Source: Acidobacteriota bacterium
Lineage (GTDB): Bacteria; Acidobacteriota; Terriglobia; Acidiferrales; UBA7541
Reading direction: 5' to 3'
NCBI GenBank assembly: GCA_013289855.1
Contig: JABCZD010000015.1
Coordinates: 1-64,000 of the forward strand
Length of the DNA: 64,000 nt
In this document: positions 30,759-41,091 of the stretch, piece by piece
How positions within the stretch are numbered: the first letter of the stretch is position 1
Layout: every line of letters begins with the position of its first letter
Made by a program: the position numbers and the translations under genes
Notes under the pieces: model-generated
What the model was told of the DNA's origin: nothing
Databases searched by the model: none
The model's input: the letters and a program-made list of their open reading frames with translations, nothing else

Positions 30759-33503
30759 CTACTGGGTTATTTTGCCGTCGGGAGTGATGATGTGAACCTC
30801 GCCGAGGTTTAGTTCGCGGATGCCGGGTTCGATTTTGGCGCGGTCGCCGACGACGATCCAGATGATGTTGTCGGGGTGCACGACGGTTTTGGCGGCGGCG
30901 GCGATGTCGGCGACGGTGAGGGCGCGAACTTTACCGCTGTAGGTTTGCCAGTAGTCGTCGGGCAGGCCGTATTGCACTTGATCGTCGATGGAAGTTTCAA
31001 GGCCGTCGAGGGTTTCGCGCGATCCGGGAAGCTCGAGAGTTTCCTGGGCCTGCGTTTTTGCGAGTTCTTCCGCGCCGACGGGTTTGTCATTCAGGATGGC
31101 GCGAAGTTCCTTGTTCACTTCAACCAAAGACTCCTTCGTCTTATCGGTTTGCACCGGGGCGATAATGCGGAAGGGGCGCTGCGCGCGAGCCTTGGTGAGG
31201 CGGGTGGCGGTGCCGTAGCTCCAGTGCTTGTCCTCGCGGAGATTCATGTTGATGCGAGAGCCGAACTGGCCGCCAAGTTCATCGTTCATGGCGATGATGG
31301 CGACTTCCTGCGAATTGGATAGCGGCGGCGCAATGGTGCCGGCGTAAATCACGGATTGCTGCGCGCCGGGTTTGTCCATGATGTAGACGACAGATTTGGC
31401 GGGCAGGGAGACGGTGCCGATATTTTTCTTGGGGACATCGGCGGGTTTCCAGGTGGCAAAAAGTTTTTCGAGTTCGGGTTTGATTTCGGCAAGCGTGGTG
31501 TCCCCAACGATGACCAGCGTGGAATTATTGGGACGGAACCAGACGCTGTGGAATTTGACGAGATCTTCGCGCGAGAGTTTCTCCACGCTGGCGGTGGTGC
31601 CGGTACCGGTGAAGGAATTGCCGTAGGCGTGACTCGAGCCGTAGAGCAATGCTGGCAAGAGGCGCAGCGGCACGGTAGTGGGACTATTTTCTTCGCGCTG
31701 AATGGCGGCCAGCTGGAGTTTTTGCTGACGCTTGAAGTCGGCCTCTGGGAACGAGGGATGCAGGACGATATCGGCGAAAAGGCTCAGCGACGGATCCAGC
31801 TTTGATTTCAGCGCGGATAAATTCACGAACGAGGAATCGAGATTGGAAGCGGCGGTTAATTCTGCGCCGAGAAGTTCGAGTTGATCGCTGATCTGCAGAG
31901 CGTTGAGCGTTGCGGTGCCGCCGGTGAGGAGCGAAGTGGTCATGCTGGCGGTGCCGGGTGTGGCCGTTTGATCGGCGGCAAAGCCGGCGTCGGTGATGAG
32001 CGAGAAATCGACGAGCGGAACGTCGTGACGTTCGGCCAGGACGATTTTCAAGCCGTTGGAAAGAGCGGAGTGCTGGAGTTTGGGCAGCTTGAGTTCGGGC
32101 GGAGTGCCAGGATCAGGAATTTTGGTGCGGTCGACGCCGGCGGACGCGGTCTTGTATTCGGGGAAGGGCTGGACGGAAAGAATGTACACGCCGTCGCTCA
32201 GCCAGCGGCGCGCGGCTTCGCGCAGGTTTTCCGAGGTAGCGTCCTGGATGCGTTGCTGAGTGATTTTGTAAGCGCCGGCGTTGCCGAGGAAAACTTCGTT
32301 CCTGGCGAGAATGTCGGACTTGCCTCCGAATCCGCCGATACGTTCGGCGCCGCGAATAAACGCCGCCTGATTCTGGACTTTCACGCGCGCGAGTTCTTCG
32401 GGCGTGGGACCATCTCTGAGAAATCTGGCGAGTTCCTCGTCCATCTCCTTTTCGATTTTGTCGAGATCCTGGCCGGGACGCGCGGTGACCTGAATTTCAA
32501 ATTGTCCGGCGATTTCGTTGGTGTCGGCGAAAGCCACGGTGTTGGTGGCGATTTGATCGTCGTAGACGAGGCGCTTGTAGAGGCGGGAAGTTTTACCGTT
32601 AGCCAGAATGTCGCTAACCATATCGAGATAGTCGCCGTCGGCGCTGCCGAATTCGGGAATGTTCCAGACCTTGTAGATGCGGGCTTGCGGGACGCGGTCC
32701 TGGACGACTTCACGATGCGTTCCGGTGCGCTTGGCGATCCACACGGTCTGGTGGGCGACGGGAGGTCCGGCGGGAATATTGCCGAAATATTTCTCGACTT
32801 TTTCTTTGGCGGCCTTGGTATCGACGTCGCCGGCAACCACGATGACCACGTTGGAGGGTCCGTAGTAGGTTTTGAACCACTCCTGCACATCCTTCATGGA
32901 AGCAGCGTCGAGATCGGCCATGTCGCCGATGGTGGTCCAGGAATAAGGATGGCCAGCGGGATAGGTATTCTTGGTGAGCAACTGATGCGTGACACCGTAG
33001 GGCTGATTCTCACCTTGCCGCTTTTCGTTCTGCACGACGCCGCGCTGCAGATCGAGGGTTTTCTGGTCCAGCGAGCCGAGCAGGCTGCCCATGCGATCGG
33101 ATTCCATGAAGAGGGCGTAGTCGAGCGCGGAGTCGGGGACGTCCTCAAAATAGTTGGTGCGGTCGGTGTTGGTGGTGCCGTTCAGATCGGTGGCGCCGAC
33201 TTTTTCCATGGCCTCAATATAGCTGCCCTTGGCGTGTTCGCTGCCGCCGAACATGAGGTGCTCAAAGAGGTGGGCGAAGCCGGTTTTGCCGGGAGTTTCG
33301 TTGCCCGAGCCGACGTGATACCAGACGTTGACGGCGACGATGGGAGCTTTGTGATCCTCATGGACGATGAGGGTGAGGCCGTTGTCCAACGTGAATTTGG
33401 TGTAAGGAATATCGACGACGGCATTTTGGGCACGGGCGGCACCGGCAAACAACGCCGAGACGGCTAAGACAGCAACTGCGAGCAGACGAACGCGAACACG
33501 CAT
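30759..33503 (-). CDS. Secreted M16 (pitrilysin-type) zinc peptidase
   Basis: 914 residues from ATG 33503 (GGAGGG upstream). Signal peptide MRVRVRLLAVAVLAVSALFAGAARAQ. The inverted zinc motif HLFEH is at 78-82 (FAHLFEHLMFGG), with the third ligand E in VQNEKRQGENQPYG near residue 155. There are two homologous halves of about 420 residues; the second half (from HSALSNGLKIVLAERHDVPL) lacks the zinc motif, as in most M16B proteins. Such peptidases clip peptides or unfolded proteins in the periplasm. Long single-chain bacterial M16 proteases are typical. Confidence 0.9.
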   Translation of the reverse strand: MRVRVRLLAVAVLAVSALFAGAARAQNAVVDIPYTKFTLDNGLTLIVHEDHKAPIVAVNVWYHVGSGNETPGKTGFAHLFEHLMFGGSEHAKGSYIEAMEKVGATDLNGTTNTDRTNYFEDVPDSALDYALFMESDRMGSLLGSLDQKTLDLQRGVVQNEKRQGENQPYGVTHQLLTKNTYPAGHPYSWTTIGDMADLDAASMKDVQEWFKTYYGPSNVVIVVAGDVDTKAAKEKVEKYFGNIPAGPPVAHQTVWIAKRTGTHREVVQDRVPQARIYKVWNIPEFGSADGDYLDMVSDILANGKTSRLYKRLVYDDQIATNTVAFADTNEIAGQFEIQVTARPGQDLDKIEKEMDEELARFLRDGPTPEELARVKVQNQAAFIRGAERIGGFGGKSDILARNEVFLGNAGAYKITQQRIQDATSENLREAARRWLSDGVYILSVQPFPEYKTASAGVDRTKIPDPGTPPELKLPKLQHSALSNGLKIVLAERHDVPLVDFSLITDAGFAADQTATPGTASMTTSLLTGGTATLNALQISDQLELLGAELTAASNLDSSFVNLSALKSKLDPSLSLFADIVLHPSFPEADFKRQQKLQLAAIQREENSPTTVPLRLLPALLYGSSHAYGNSFTGTGTTASVEKLSREDLVKFHSVWFRPNNSTLVIVGDTTLAEIKPELEKLFATWKPADVPKKNIGTVSLPAKSVVYIMDKPGAQQSVIYAGTIAPPLSNSQEVAIIAMNDELGGQFGSRINMNLREDKHWSYGTATRLTKARAQRPFRIIAPVQTDKTKESLVEVNKELRAILNDKPVGAEELAKTQAQETLELPGSRETLDGLETSIDDQVQYGLPDDYWQTYSGKVRALTVADIAAAAKTVVHPDNIIWIVVGDRAKIEPGIRELNLGEVHIITPDGKITQ

Positions 33504-33664
33504 GAAACATACCCTCCGCAAGACTCGTGGCAAACCCTTTGAGTTTACACGCAGCGAGCGTGGTTTGGAATGTCACGCTCCGGGAATCCAATTCGCGCCG
33601 CAGAGAAGAAAATAAACTGCCCTGCACGGCGATAGGTATAATCCTGCGCGGGAGACGACCAGCC

Positions 33665-34318
33665 ATGTGTTTTTCTGCAGCAGCGAACTTTGTTGGGGGC
33701 AGCGCTCTAGGGGCCGTCGGCGTGGTTACGTTGACGAAGGTGAAGCACCGGCGGGAATTGCTTTTCGCTTCGCTGCCCATCCTGTTCGCCGTGCATCAAT
33801 TCATCGAAGGATTTGTGTGGCTGGGCTTGGATGGCGTTCTGTCGCAGACGGTAGCGCATAACATGGGTGCGGCGTTCATGCTGTATGCGCAGGGACTGCT
33901 GCCGTTTCTGTTGCCGCTGAGCGTGCTGCTGTTTGAGCCTGATGGTAAGAGTCGCAAGCGCATGGTGCCGTTCCTGGTGCTCGGGGGCGGGACGGCGCTG
34001 TATATATTGTGGGCACTGACGGCGTATCCGTTGGAACTGTACGTCAAGGGAAACAGCATCGTGTACATCAATCAAGCGACAAACAATACGGCGGTTGCGG
34101 TGCTGTACGTGATTGCCACGTGCGGTTCGCTATTCTTTTCCAAGGTTCGGGCGATGGTGAGCTTCGGCGCGGCGAATCTGGTGATCCTGCTGGTGGTGAT
34201 GGCGTTCAAGAGGTATGCGTTCACGTCGCTGTGGTGCGCGTATGCGGCCATCGCCAGTGTGATTATCCTGGCGTATTTCTGGAAGAGCAGGGCAATCCGG
34301 CCGTTGCTGTACGCTTAG
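33665..34318 (+). CDS. DUF6629 integral membrane protein
   Basis: 217 residues starting MCFSAAANFVGGSALGAVGV, the characteristic beginning of DUF6629 proteins, with about seven membrane segments and a conserved HQFIEGFVWLGL in the second. Cytoplasmic K/R-rich loops (EPDGKSRKRM, SKVRAM) and a short C-terminus. Function unknown. Divergent from the M16 peptidase gene by 160 bases. Start at 33665 is supported by the family N-terminus. Confidence 0.85.
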   Translation: MCFSAAANFVGGSALGAVGVVTLTKVKHRRELLFASLPILFAVHQFIEGFVWLGLDGVLSQTVAHNMGAAFMLYAQGLLPFLLPLSVLLFEPDGKSRKRMVPFLVLGGGTALYILWALTAYPLELYVKGNSIVYINQATNNTAVAVLYVIATCGSLFFSKVRAMVSFGAANLVILLVVMAFKRYAFTSLWCAYAAIASVIILAYFWKSRAIRPLLYA

Positions 34319-34812
34319 TCTTTGCGAGTGGCGCCTTGGAGCCCAGAAATTCAGATGGCAGTCGGGACGGCGGAATCGCGAAAGGTTGTGAAAACACAGG
34401 GACTTTAAGTAGCTGTGTTTTCACAACCTTTCATAAGTGTTCATTCTACTTGGGTTATGGATGAATTTTGTTACACAGATAGTTATCCCCGGGTGCGCCG
34501 GTTTCCGCCCATAGATATAGGTGCGGAAGGATGAGTTGGAGATAGCAGCGGTCGGCGGGCGCACTTCTCTACGACGTTAATCATACAGAGTAGTGGCTAG
34601 ACTGTCAAGCCCTATTTTTGGAAAATCGCTGGGAACGCGAGAAAATCGGATTTGCAATGAGCTTTCGCCTGCGGCTTTGCTGCCGAATGACGGAGCGGTT
34701 CGCACAACCGGACTTCTGGCCCCTGCTCCGGATTCATGCTGCAAATGGAACGTTTTTACGCTGGAAGTCCGGGTTCAAATCCGGTTGGAAAGCTGGGTGT
34801 AGGTGTAAAGAA
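34319..34812. other. Intergenic region with 20-bp inverted repeat
   Basis: 494 bases between convergent genes. 34380-34399 (GAAAGGTTGTGAAAACACAG) is repeated as a perfect inverted copy at 34413-34432, separated by 13 bases. A stem of 20 perfect pairs without a U tract is unusual for a terminator. Nearby there is only weakly structured sequence, and 34765-34785 resembles an isolated tRNA T arm without a tRNA around it. Confidence 0.75.
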
Positions 34813-37482
34813 TCAGGCGCGTAGGGCGCGGGCCGGGTCGGTGCGCATGGCGCGCCAGGCAGGCAGAAGACAGGCCATCAACGCAGCTAACGTCATCATT
34901 GCAAATGCCAACGCGAACGCCAATGGATCGCGCGGGCTCACTTTGTAAAGCAGGTTTCCAAGTAGCCGTGTCGACAGGAGGGCCACGGCGGAGCCGAGCA
35001 ATACGCCGAGTGCCGTCAGGGTCATCCCGCGCGAAAGCACCAGGCGCAGCAGATTGGACGCGCCGGCGCCGAGCGCCATACGCAGCCCCAGTTCGCGCGC
35101 ACTCTGCGAAACCGCACAGGACATCACACCGTACAATCCGATGACCGCGAGCAACAGCGCCGACCCGCCTAACACGCCGACCAGCGTTACGGCCACCATC
35201 TGCGGCGAGGTCGAGCGATCCAGCTGCTCTTGCAGCGAAATCACCTCGTACAACGCAAGATTTCCGTCCAACTCGCGCACCTGGCGCACGAGAGCTGCGG
35301 CCATGGTTTCCGGTTTCAGCGGCGTTCGCATGTACAAGCCCGTTCCAACCGAGAAATTCTGCCGCCAAGGCACGTAGAAAAATGGTTTCGGAATTTCCCG
35401 CACGCTCTGGTATTTGGAGTCTTTCGCCACACCGACCACGCGCATCCACCGACCTTTCACCTGGAGGCGCTCGCCAATGGGATTCTGGCCGCGCCAGTAT
35501 TGTGCAGCCATCGTTTCATTGACGACCGCTACCGGCGCGGCATTTTCGTTGTCCGCGCGCGTAAATTCCCGGCCTGACACCAGGGGAATACCCATGGTCG
35601 CGAGGTAGTCCGGCCCCACTTCGTTGTACTGCACCGTGGGCTGCTTCGCGTCTGGAGGCTGATACCCATCCACGGCGATCGGCGACTCGGAAAAACTTCC
35701 ATAGCTCAACGGCGTCATTCGCGCGAAGGCTGCCGACTCGACGCCGGGCAGCGCTTTTACCCGCTCGAGCAGCTCATCCTGAAAGGTCTGGGCACGCTGG
35801 GCATCATAGCCCGCAGATTTCAAATCGATGCTGGTAAACAAAACTCCATGCGTGGAAAATCCCGGGCTGGAATTTCGAATCTTTTGCAGACTCTGCACCA
35901 GCAGCCCCACCACAACCAGCAAAACAAAGCTGAGCGATACCTGGACGAGGACGAGGCCCGAGCGGACCCATGCTCTTCCGCCACCCCCAACTACGCCCGC
36001 CGAGTCCGCCTTCAAGGCGGTGGCAAGATCGAGCTTGCGCGTTTGCATCGCGGGGACCAATCCGATTAGGAGCGTCGCGAGCGAGCAAACCCCGGCGCTT
36101 AGCGCCAGCACGCGCCAATCAAGTTCCCCAGGGAGATGCATCGAGACCCCGCCGCGCGCGGGGAACAGGAGCACCAGCGCGTGACGGCACCAATGCGCAA
36201 CGAGCAGCCCGCCCGCCGCGCCAAAGACTGAAAGTACAAGGCCTTCGGTAACGAGTTGCTTCACCAAACGGCCGCGACCTGCGCCGATGGCCATGCGCAC
36301 GGTCATTTCATGGCGTCGCGCGAACGACCTCACCAGCAGCAGATTGCCGACGTTCGCGCAGGCGATGAGCAGTACGAAAACGACCACGGCGAGCATGATT
36401 TCGAGGGTGGGGAGGAGCGTACCCGCGTTATTAAACGGTGTTTGCCACAAAGGCCAGAGCTTGATCCCGCGGCCTCGGTTGGTCTCCGGATAGTCGGCTT
36501 CGAGTCGTGTTGCTACGGAGAAGATCTCTTGCTGAGCCTGCTTGAGGGTGACGCCGGGCTTGAGCCGTGCGTACCCTTCAATCCACCTCGCGCCGCGATC
36601 CTCCAGTTTGTACCCACCCGCTTGGAAGTTTTCCTCCATCGAAACTGGAACCCAGAACTGCATCGCCCAGCCGACGAACGTCCCGTAAAATCCCTCTGGT
36701 GCGACGCCCACGATGGTGTGCAGCACACCGTTGAGCCGCTGCGTTTTCCCAACGATTTGGGGATCGCCCTTGAATCTTCCTTGCCATAGCTGATAACTGA
36801 TCACCGTCACGGGATGCGCGTTCCGCCCGGAGTCTTCGCCCGGCTCGAATCCACGGCCAAGAACGGGGTGGACTCCGAGCGCGTCAAAATAGTTCGCCGA
36901 TACGATGCTTCCGGTGGTGCGCTCGGCGCGGTCGCCAATGCTGAGCGTTGTGCCCATGATTGTGGTGACGAAAAACGAGTCGAATAGCGTGCAATTCCTC
37001 TGCAAATCGATGAAGTCCGGCCAGGAAATACCGGCGTTGTCAGACTCGCCGCGCGCGGTGCCGGTAAGCGCGAGCAACTGCTCCTGGTGGGTTACCGCCG
37101 GATACGGGCGGAACAAGATGCCTTCGACCCAACTGAACACTGCCGCGTTCGCACCGATTCCTAACGTGAGGCAAAGAATCGCTAGCGCAGAAAATCCCGG
37201 ATTGCGCCGCAACATGCGCAAACCCACGAGGAGATCTCGGAGAGTCGACTCGACCATCGGTAGTCCTCTTTGTTCGCGATAAATCTCCTTTGTCTGCTCG
37301 ACCCCGCCGAAGCTGCGAAGCGCCTCGCACCGAGCCTCTTCCGCGCTCATGCCTTTGGCCAAGTTCAGTTCGACGGCCATCTCGAGGTGTGAACGCAGTT
37401 CCGCCTCCAGGTCGTTTTCGAGACGGCGACGGCGGAAAAGCGCGGCAAGACGGTGGAGGAAGATGCGTAAAAGTTTGCGCAT
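34813..37482 (-). CDS. ADOP-type MacB/FtsX permease with prefix domain
   Basis: 889 residues. Residues 1-75 form the permease prefix domain (LFRRRRLENDLEAELRSHLEMAVELNLAKGMS). Residues about 90-420 and 500-880 are two MacB-periplasmic/FtsX units, with FSALAILCLTLGIGANAAVFSWVEGIL at the first membrane helix and SVSQSARELGLRMALGAGASNLLRLVLSRGM at the last core. The protein has no ATP-binding domain. Acidobacterial orphan permeases of this type are numerous; their partner ATPases and substrates are unknown. It overlaps the operon with PadR 37486-37821 by 3 bases spacing. Confidence 0.9.
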   Translation of the reverse strand: MRKLLRIFLHRLAALFRRRRLENDLEAELRSHLEMAVELNLAKGMSAEEARCEALRSFGGVEQTKEIYREQRGLPMVESTLRDLLVGLRMLRRNPGFSALAILCLTLGIGANAAVFSWVEGILFRPYPAVTHQEQLLALTGTARGESDNAGISWPDFIDLQRNCTLFDSFFVTTIMGTTLSIGDRAERTTGSIVSANYFDALGVHPVLGRGFEPGEDSGRNAHPVTVISYQLWQGRFKGDPQIVGKTQRLNGVLHTIVGVAPEGFYGTFVGWAMQFWVPVSMEENFQAGGYKLEDRGARWIEGYARLKPGVTLKQAQQEIFSVATRLEADYPETNRGRGIKLWPLWQTPFNNAGTLLPTLEIMLAVVVFVLLIACANVGNLLLVRSFARRHEMTVRMAIGAGRGRLVKQLVTEGLVLSVFGAAGGLLVAHWCRHALVLLFPARGGVSMHLPGELDWRVLALSAGVCSLATLLIGLVPAMQTRKLDLATALKADSAGVVGGGGRAWVRSGLVLVQVSLSFVLLVVVGLLVQSLQKIRNSSPGFSTHGVLFTSIDLKSAGYDAQRAQTFQDELLERVKALPGVESAAFARMTPLSYGSFSESPIAVDGYQPPDAKQPTVQYNEVGPDYLATMGIPLVSGREFTRADNENAAPVAVVNETMAAQYWRGQNPIGERLQVKGRWMRVVGVAKDSKYQSVREIPKPFFYVPWRQNFSVGTGLYMRTPLKPETMAAALVRQVRELDGNLALYEVISLQEQLDRSTSPQMVAVTLVGVLGGSALLLAVIGLYGVMSCAVSQSARELGLRMALGAGASNLLRLVLSRGMTLTALGVLLGSAVALLSTRLLGNLLYKVSPRDPLAFALAFAMMTLAALMACLLPAWRAMRTDPARALRA

Positions 37483-37485
37483 TGG

Positions 37486-37821
37486 CTAAGTCGTCTCCAG
37501 CAACCGATTTATCATGGAGGACATGCGTGCCCAGCTTTCCGCTTCTTCCCCGAGTTGCCTGCGCCCGGCGCGAGTCAGGGAGTAATACTTCGCCCGGCGG
37601 TTATTTTCGGAAACACCCCACTTGGAGGCGATCCAACCGCGCTGCTCGAGGCGCAGCAGGCCGGGATAAAGCGTTCCTTGGTTCAGTTGCAGCAAGTCCT
37701 CGGAGACCTGTTGGATGCGGAGGGCGATTCCGAAGCCGTGCATCGGCCCCATGGAATCGAGGGTCTTCAGGACCAGCAAATCGAGGGTGCCTTGCAGGAC
37801 TTCGCTCTTGGAAGTTGGCAT
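37486..37821 (-). CDS. PadR-family transcriptional regulator
   Basis: 111 residues: SEVLQGTLDLLVLKTLDSMGPMHGFGIALRIQQ (winged-helix), LLQLNQGTLYPGLLRLEQRGWIAS (recognition helix and wing), NRRAKYYSLTRAGRRQLGEEAES. PadR proteins repress neighbouring transporter or detoxification genes. It lies directly upstream of and three bases from the ADOP permease, a fixed pair in Acidobacteria. The 130 bases before its start probably carry its operator. Confidence 0.9.
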   Translation of the reverse strand: MPTSKSEVLQGTLDLLVLKTLDSMGPMHGFGIALRIQQVSEDLLQLNQGTLYPGLLRLEQRGWIASKWGVSENNRRAKYYSLTRAGRRQLGEEAESWARMSSMINRLLETT

Positions 37822-37954
37822 ACGCTCCTTTAGACGATCAACAGAAGGAAAAGGGAGCTTAGCCCACGTTCCTTTTGACCGTCAACAGGAGTTTTCTGTG
37901 AAACCTCAGATTGTCTGCGCCGACAGCGAGGAGAAGCGGCGTGCGATGGCTCGC

Positions 37955-40753
37955 TCAGCGCTCCAAAATTTCTTTGTAGGCGTTGAGCGCGACTTTTTTT
38001 GGTTGGCGATCTAAATCGAAGACGACGGTGCGGGTGGAATTGCCAACGATGGGGAACTGGCCGAGACGCACCATGCCGTTACCAAAATCGGCGAAGACTG
38101 GGACAAACATAGCGAAATTCTGGTCCACGTCGCTTTGCGTGATATCAGCGTGAATTTTAACGTGGCCGGATTCGGCGGGCTGCACCTCATATTTAAAGGC
38201 GTAGCGCGGCACCTGGGTGCCATAGACCCACTCGCGGAAAAACCAATCGAGACGGCCATTCTTCTGCAGGTCGAGCAGTTTGGGCATGTGCTTGTCGGCG
38301 ATGGCTTCGAAGGATTCGGTGGAGGCAGGAGCGTCGCGATGGCTTTGTGTGAAATCGTGCATCATGTCGATGAAGGCCTGATCGGCGTCAACGCCAGCAG
38401 GACCATTGTCCTGGCGCATCAGGGAGCGCAGCATGGCGAGAACGTAGGCGCCCTTGGAATAGGTGACGCCTTGGTAGGCTTGCTCGGAGTGCGGAGCGAT
38501 TAGGCGGATGCCGAGCCAAAGCGGCCCGGCGTCGTTGGGAGACACGCCGAAATTATTTTTGTCGAGGATGCGGGTGCGCAGGCGCTCCCAGAACTCGATG
38601 TAGTCTTTGTGCCACTTGGGTCCCATGGCTTGCTGCAGAAACAAGCCAGCGGCAAATTCGGCAAAACCTTCGGAGAGCCACTGATCGTGATAGGAAGCCC
38701 AGCCGACGCTGTGGCCAAACCACTGATGCGCAACCTCGTGCGGTGTGACTTCGTGAACGAATTCGGTGAACTGATTGTCGATGCGGCCGAAAAGCTCCCA
38801 TCGCTGCGTGGAATCGATGTATGCGGAAATCGGCAGATAGACTAAGTTAGGCCAGGATTGCCCGAAATTAAAATTCGGCTGTTCGGTGATGTTGAGGTTG
38901 TCGTAAGCGGATCTGCCGAAATAGAGCGTACACACCTGCATTTGAGCGCGCGCCTGCTCGAGGGCGTATTTGGTCATCGCGCCCGGAGCCATACCTGATA
39001 ACGCACTGCTCCTATACCTCTGCAAAGAGTCGGGCAAGTATTCCAGGTAGTAGCCGGAGATCTGGTAATGGGTAATGGTGTCTGCGATGTCGATTTTTTT
39101 GTATTCACCGTAGTTGAAGCCGGCCACGGCGATGTGAACAGGAGTGGTCCAGTGGGTGACGGCATATCCGGCTTCGGTGTGTTGGTCGTCGAGTTTGCCG
39201 ACGCTGATCAAGACATTCGAGGGTGGAACTTTGAAAATGAGATCGTACAGGGCCTTTTCGCCGAAGCCGTTGAGGTTGGGATACCACGATTCCCGCGCGT
39301 GGACGTAGAAGCTACCGTTGCCGGCGTTGGTCAACACCTTGTCGCCACCATAATCAACAGTGACGGAATCTTCCTTACCGACGGGTGGAGCTTGATCGAG
39401 AATGGCGTAAAAAGAGCCGTCTTCTTTTCTACTTTCCTGAATGAAATGGAGGTCCTGGCCGTTCGCGCCGGTGACGCGCACCACCCGCAAATTGGGGAGC
39501 AGCGTGAATTTGAGCACACGCTCGCCCGGAACGAGCGAGGCAAAGGTAATGGTGGCGCGGCTGAACAAATGACCATTCTTGGCGATCACGGTTTCGATAT
39601 TGTAGCGATGGGTGGCAAAGAGCCGGCGGTCTTGTTGCGAGTTGGCGGTATGGCCGAGAAGCTCGGTTTTCAAGTGCTGGGAATACCAGATGCCGTCGTC
39701 CATGCCTTCGCCGTTGCAGTTGATGAGCGCGACTTCTTCGGGCGAATCGATTTGCTGAAGCGCGCCGACACGCATGCGCAAGAAAAAGCGCAGGTCTTTA
39801 TGCGGCGTGCCGTGCATGTAGGCGTTGAAAAAGGGAGGGTGTTGCGGATTGTAAACGGCGGCGAGGACGTCGGCGTCCACGTTGTCGATGGCTTCGCTCT
39901 CGAGGAATGCCTGGGTCAGGCCTTGAGGAATCTCGTGGCGGTAGCGGACTCTTTCGCGCCAATGCTGAAAAGCCGTGGCGGCTTCGGCTGGGGTAGCAAC
40001 TTTTGGTCCCATGGCCGCCGCCAGTTGCGGAAACTGGTCGGGAGTGAACCGGAAGACGACTTCGGTGACGTCTTCCTCGGCGGTGGGACCACCGGCGCGC
40101 CGTTGCAGTTCGATGCGGTCGATGGCGGTAAGCGGCGTAAGAGTGAAGTGCCCTTGACCAACGAAGATGGCGCCGGTTTCGGCTTTGTTCACGAGGTTTA
40201 GGAGCGTGATGGTTCCCGATTTTAAGTTGAAGGTGCCCACGTCAACGGGAAGCGTGAAATTTTCAACGTTGAAGCTGTCACCCAGTGCGACATCGCGAAG
40301 CTGGCGGTAGGCAGGATCGGAATTGGCGAAGGCGGTGTTCTTGGCGTTTACGGTGACGCTGGTTTGCTGCGCGGTGATGGTTAGGCTCAGAGGGAGATCG
40401 GCGGTGCCGTGCAGGTCGACCGTCGTGACGAGCTCGTCGAAACCCTCTTTGACGACGCGGAGGGAATACTTTCCGGCGATTAGGTTTCCCGCGGTAAATT
40501 TGCCGGAGTCATCCGAGGTGAGGACCAGAGGTTGAGCGAGGGTGCCGCCAGTGAGTTCGACGCGCGCGCCAGCGATGACCGCGCCGGAGGGATCTTTAAC
40601 GGTACCGGAAATGGTGTCTGCGCGGAGTTGCGACGCGAAGAACAGGCAAAGGAGCACTGCGATCGCTACACAGAGAAAATGAAATCCGCCAAAACGCGGA
40701 CCAGCAGCTCGAGGGGTTTTTCGCAGTGTAGGCATGGGCTCCACGCAAACCAT
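37955..40753 (-). CDS. Secreted M1-family aminopeptidase with carboxypeptidase-regulatory-like N-terminus
   Basis: 932 residues. A signal or membrane helix (FLCVAIAVLLCLFFASQLRA, about 28-46) is followed by a carboxypeptidase regulatory-like beta domain (TISGTVKDPSGAVIAGARVEL) to residue 150. The peptidase shows HEVAHQWFGHSVGWASYHDQWLSEGFAEF near residues 667-695, the gluzincin HExxH(18)E motif. A GAMEN-like exopeptidase motif is not obvious (replaced by NLVYLPISAYI-type sequence), so exopeptidase specificity is uncertain. ATG 40735 is an alternative start. Such proteins release amino acids or process peptides at the cell surface. Confidence 0.85.
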   Translation of the reverse strand: MVCVEPMPTLRKTPRAAGPRFGGFHFLCVAIAVLLCLFFASQLRADTISGTVKDPSGAVIAGARVELTGGTLAQPLVLTSDDSGKFTAGNLIAGKYSLRVVKEGFDELVTTVDLHGTADLPLSLTITAQQTSVTVNAKNTAFANSDPAYRQLRDVALGDSFNVENFTLPVDVGTFNLKSGTITLLNLVNKAETGAIFVGQGHFTLTPLTAIDRIELQRRAGGPTAEEDVTEVVFRFTPDQFPQLAAAMGPKVATPAEAATAFQHWRERVRYRHEIPQGLTQAFLESEAIDNVDADVLAAVYNPQHPPFFNAYMHGTPHKDLRFFLRMRVGALQQIDSPEEVALINCNGEGMDDGIWYSQHLKTELLGHTANSQQDRRLFATHRYNIETVIAKNGHLFSRATITFASLVPGERVLKFTLLPNLRVVRVTGANGQDLHFIQESRKEDGSFYAILDQAPPVGKEDSVTVDYGGDKVLTNAGNGSFYVHARESWYPNLNGFGEKALYDLIFKVPPSNVLISVGKLDDQHTEAGYAVTHWTTPVHIAVAGFNYGEYKKIDIADTITHYQISGYYLEYLPDSLQRYRSSALSGMAPGAMTKYALEQARAQMQVCTLYFGRSAYDNLNITEQPNFNFGQSWPNLVYLPISAYIDSTQRWELFGRIDNQFTEFVHEVTPHEVAHQWFGHSVGWASYHDQWLSEGFAEFAAGLFLQQAMGPKWHKDYIEFWERLRTRILDKNNFGVSPNDAGPLWLGIRLIAPHSEQAYQGVTYSKGAYVLAMLRSLMRQDNGPAGVDADQAFIDMMHDFTQSHRDAPASTESFEAIADKHMPKLLDLQKNGRLDWFFREWVYGTQVPRYAFKYEVQPAESGHVKIHADITQSDVDQNFAMFVPVFADFGNGMVRLGQFPIVGNSTRTVVFDLDRQPKKVALNAYKEILER

Positions 40754-41091
40754 CCTTACGGCGCCGGAATGGTCGCATTTTTACCCCGTAATGGCAAATG
40801 ATATTGCCGGGTAAGTATGATGCAAGCGAATGGTAGTGCCCGCATGATAACGCAACGCGTGGTTGCGGAATGGGAGCATGCGTTGGCGGGCTGAATCCGG
40901 ATAAGTCATTCGGAACTACCAGCAACTAGAACCAACGACGAGACATCGAGCGAAGGAGGAATCTTTAGGGAATGCGTCGGCCGTTAAGAGACCGACTGGG
41001 GCATTCAAACGTCTAAGAAGCAGCACTCAAGCAAGATCAGCCTGGCGGTCTAATCGTACAAAGATTTGGCTGCTAAGGATGCGGAGGACCG

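Noticed and set aside
31881..33467. 528-residue plus frame over the M16 peptidase
   Set aside because: Antisense of a clear M16 protein; no start signal and repetitive G/V/D composition.
34765..34785. T-arm-like sequence (CCGGG-TTCAAAT-CCGGT)
   Set aside because: No matching acceptor or anticodon arm around it; probably chance.
39068..40201. 377-residue plus frame over the M1 peptidase
   Set aside because: Antisense shadow of the HEVAH-containing gene.
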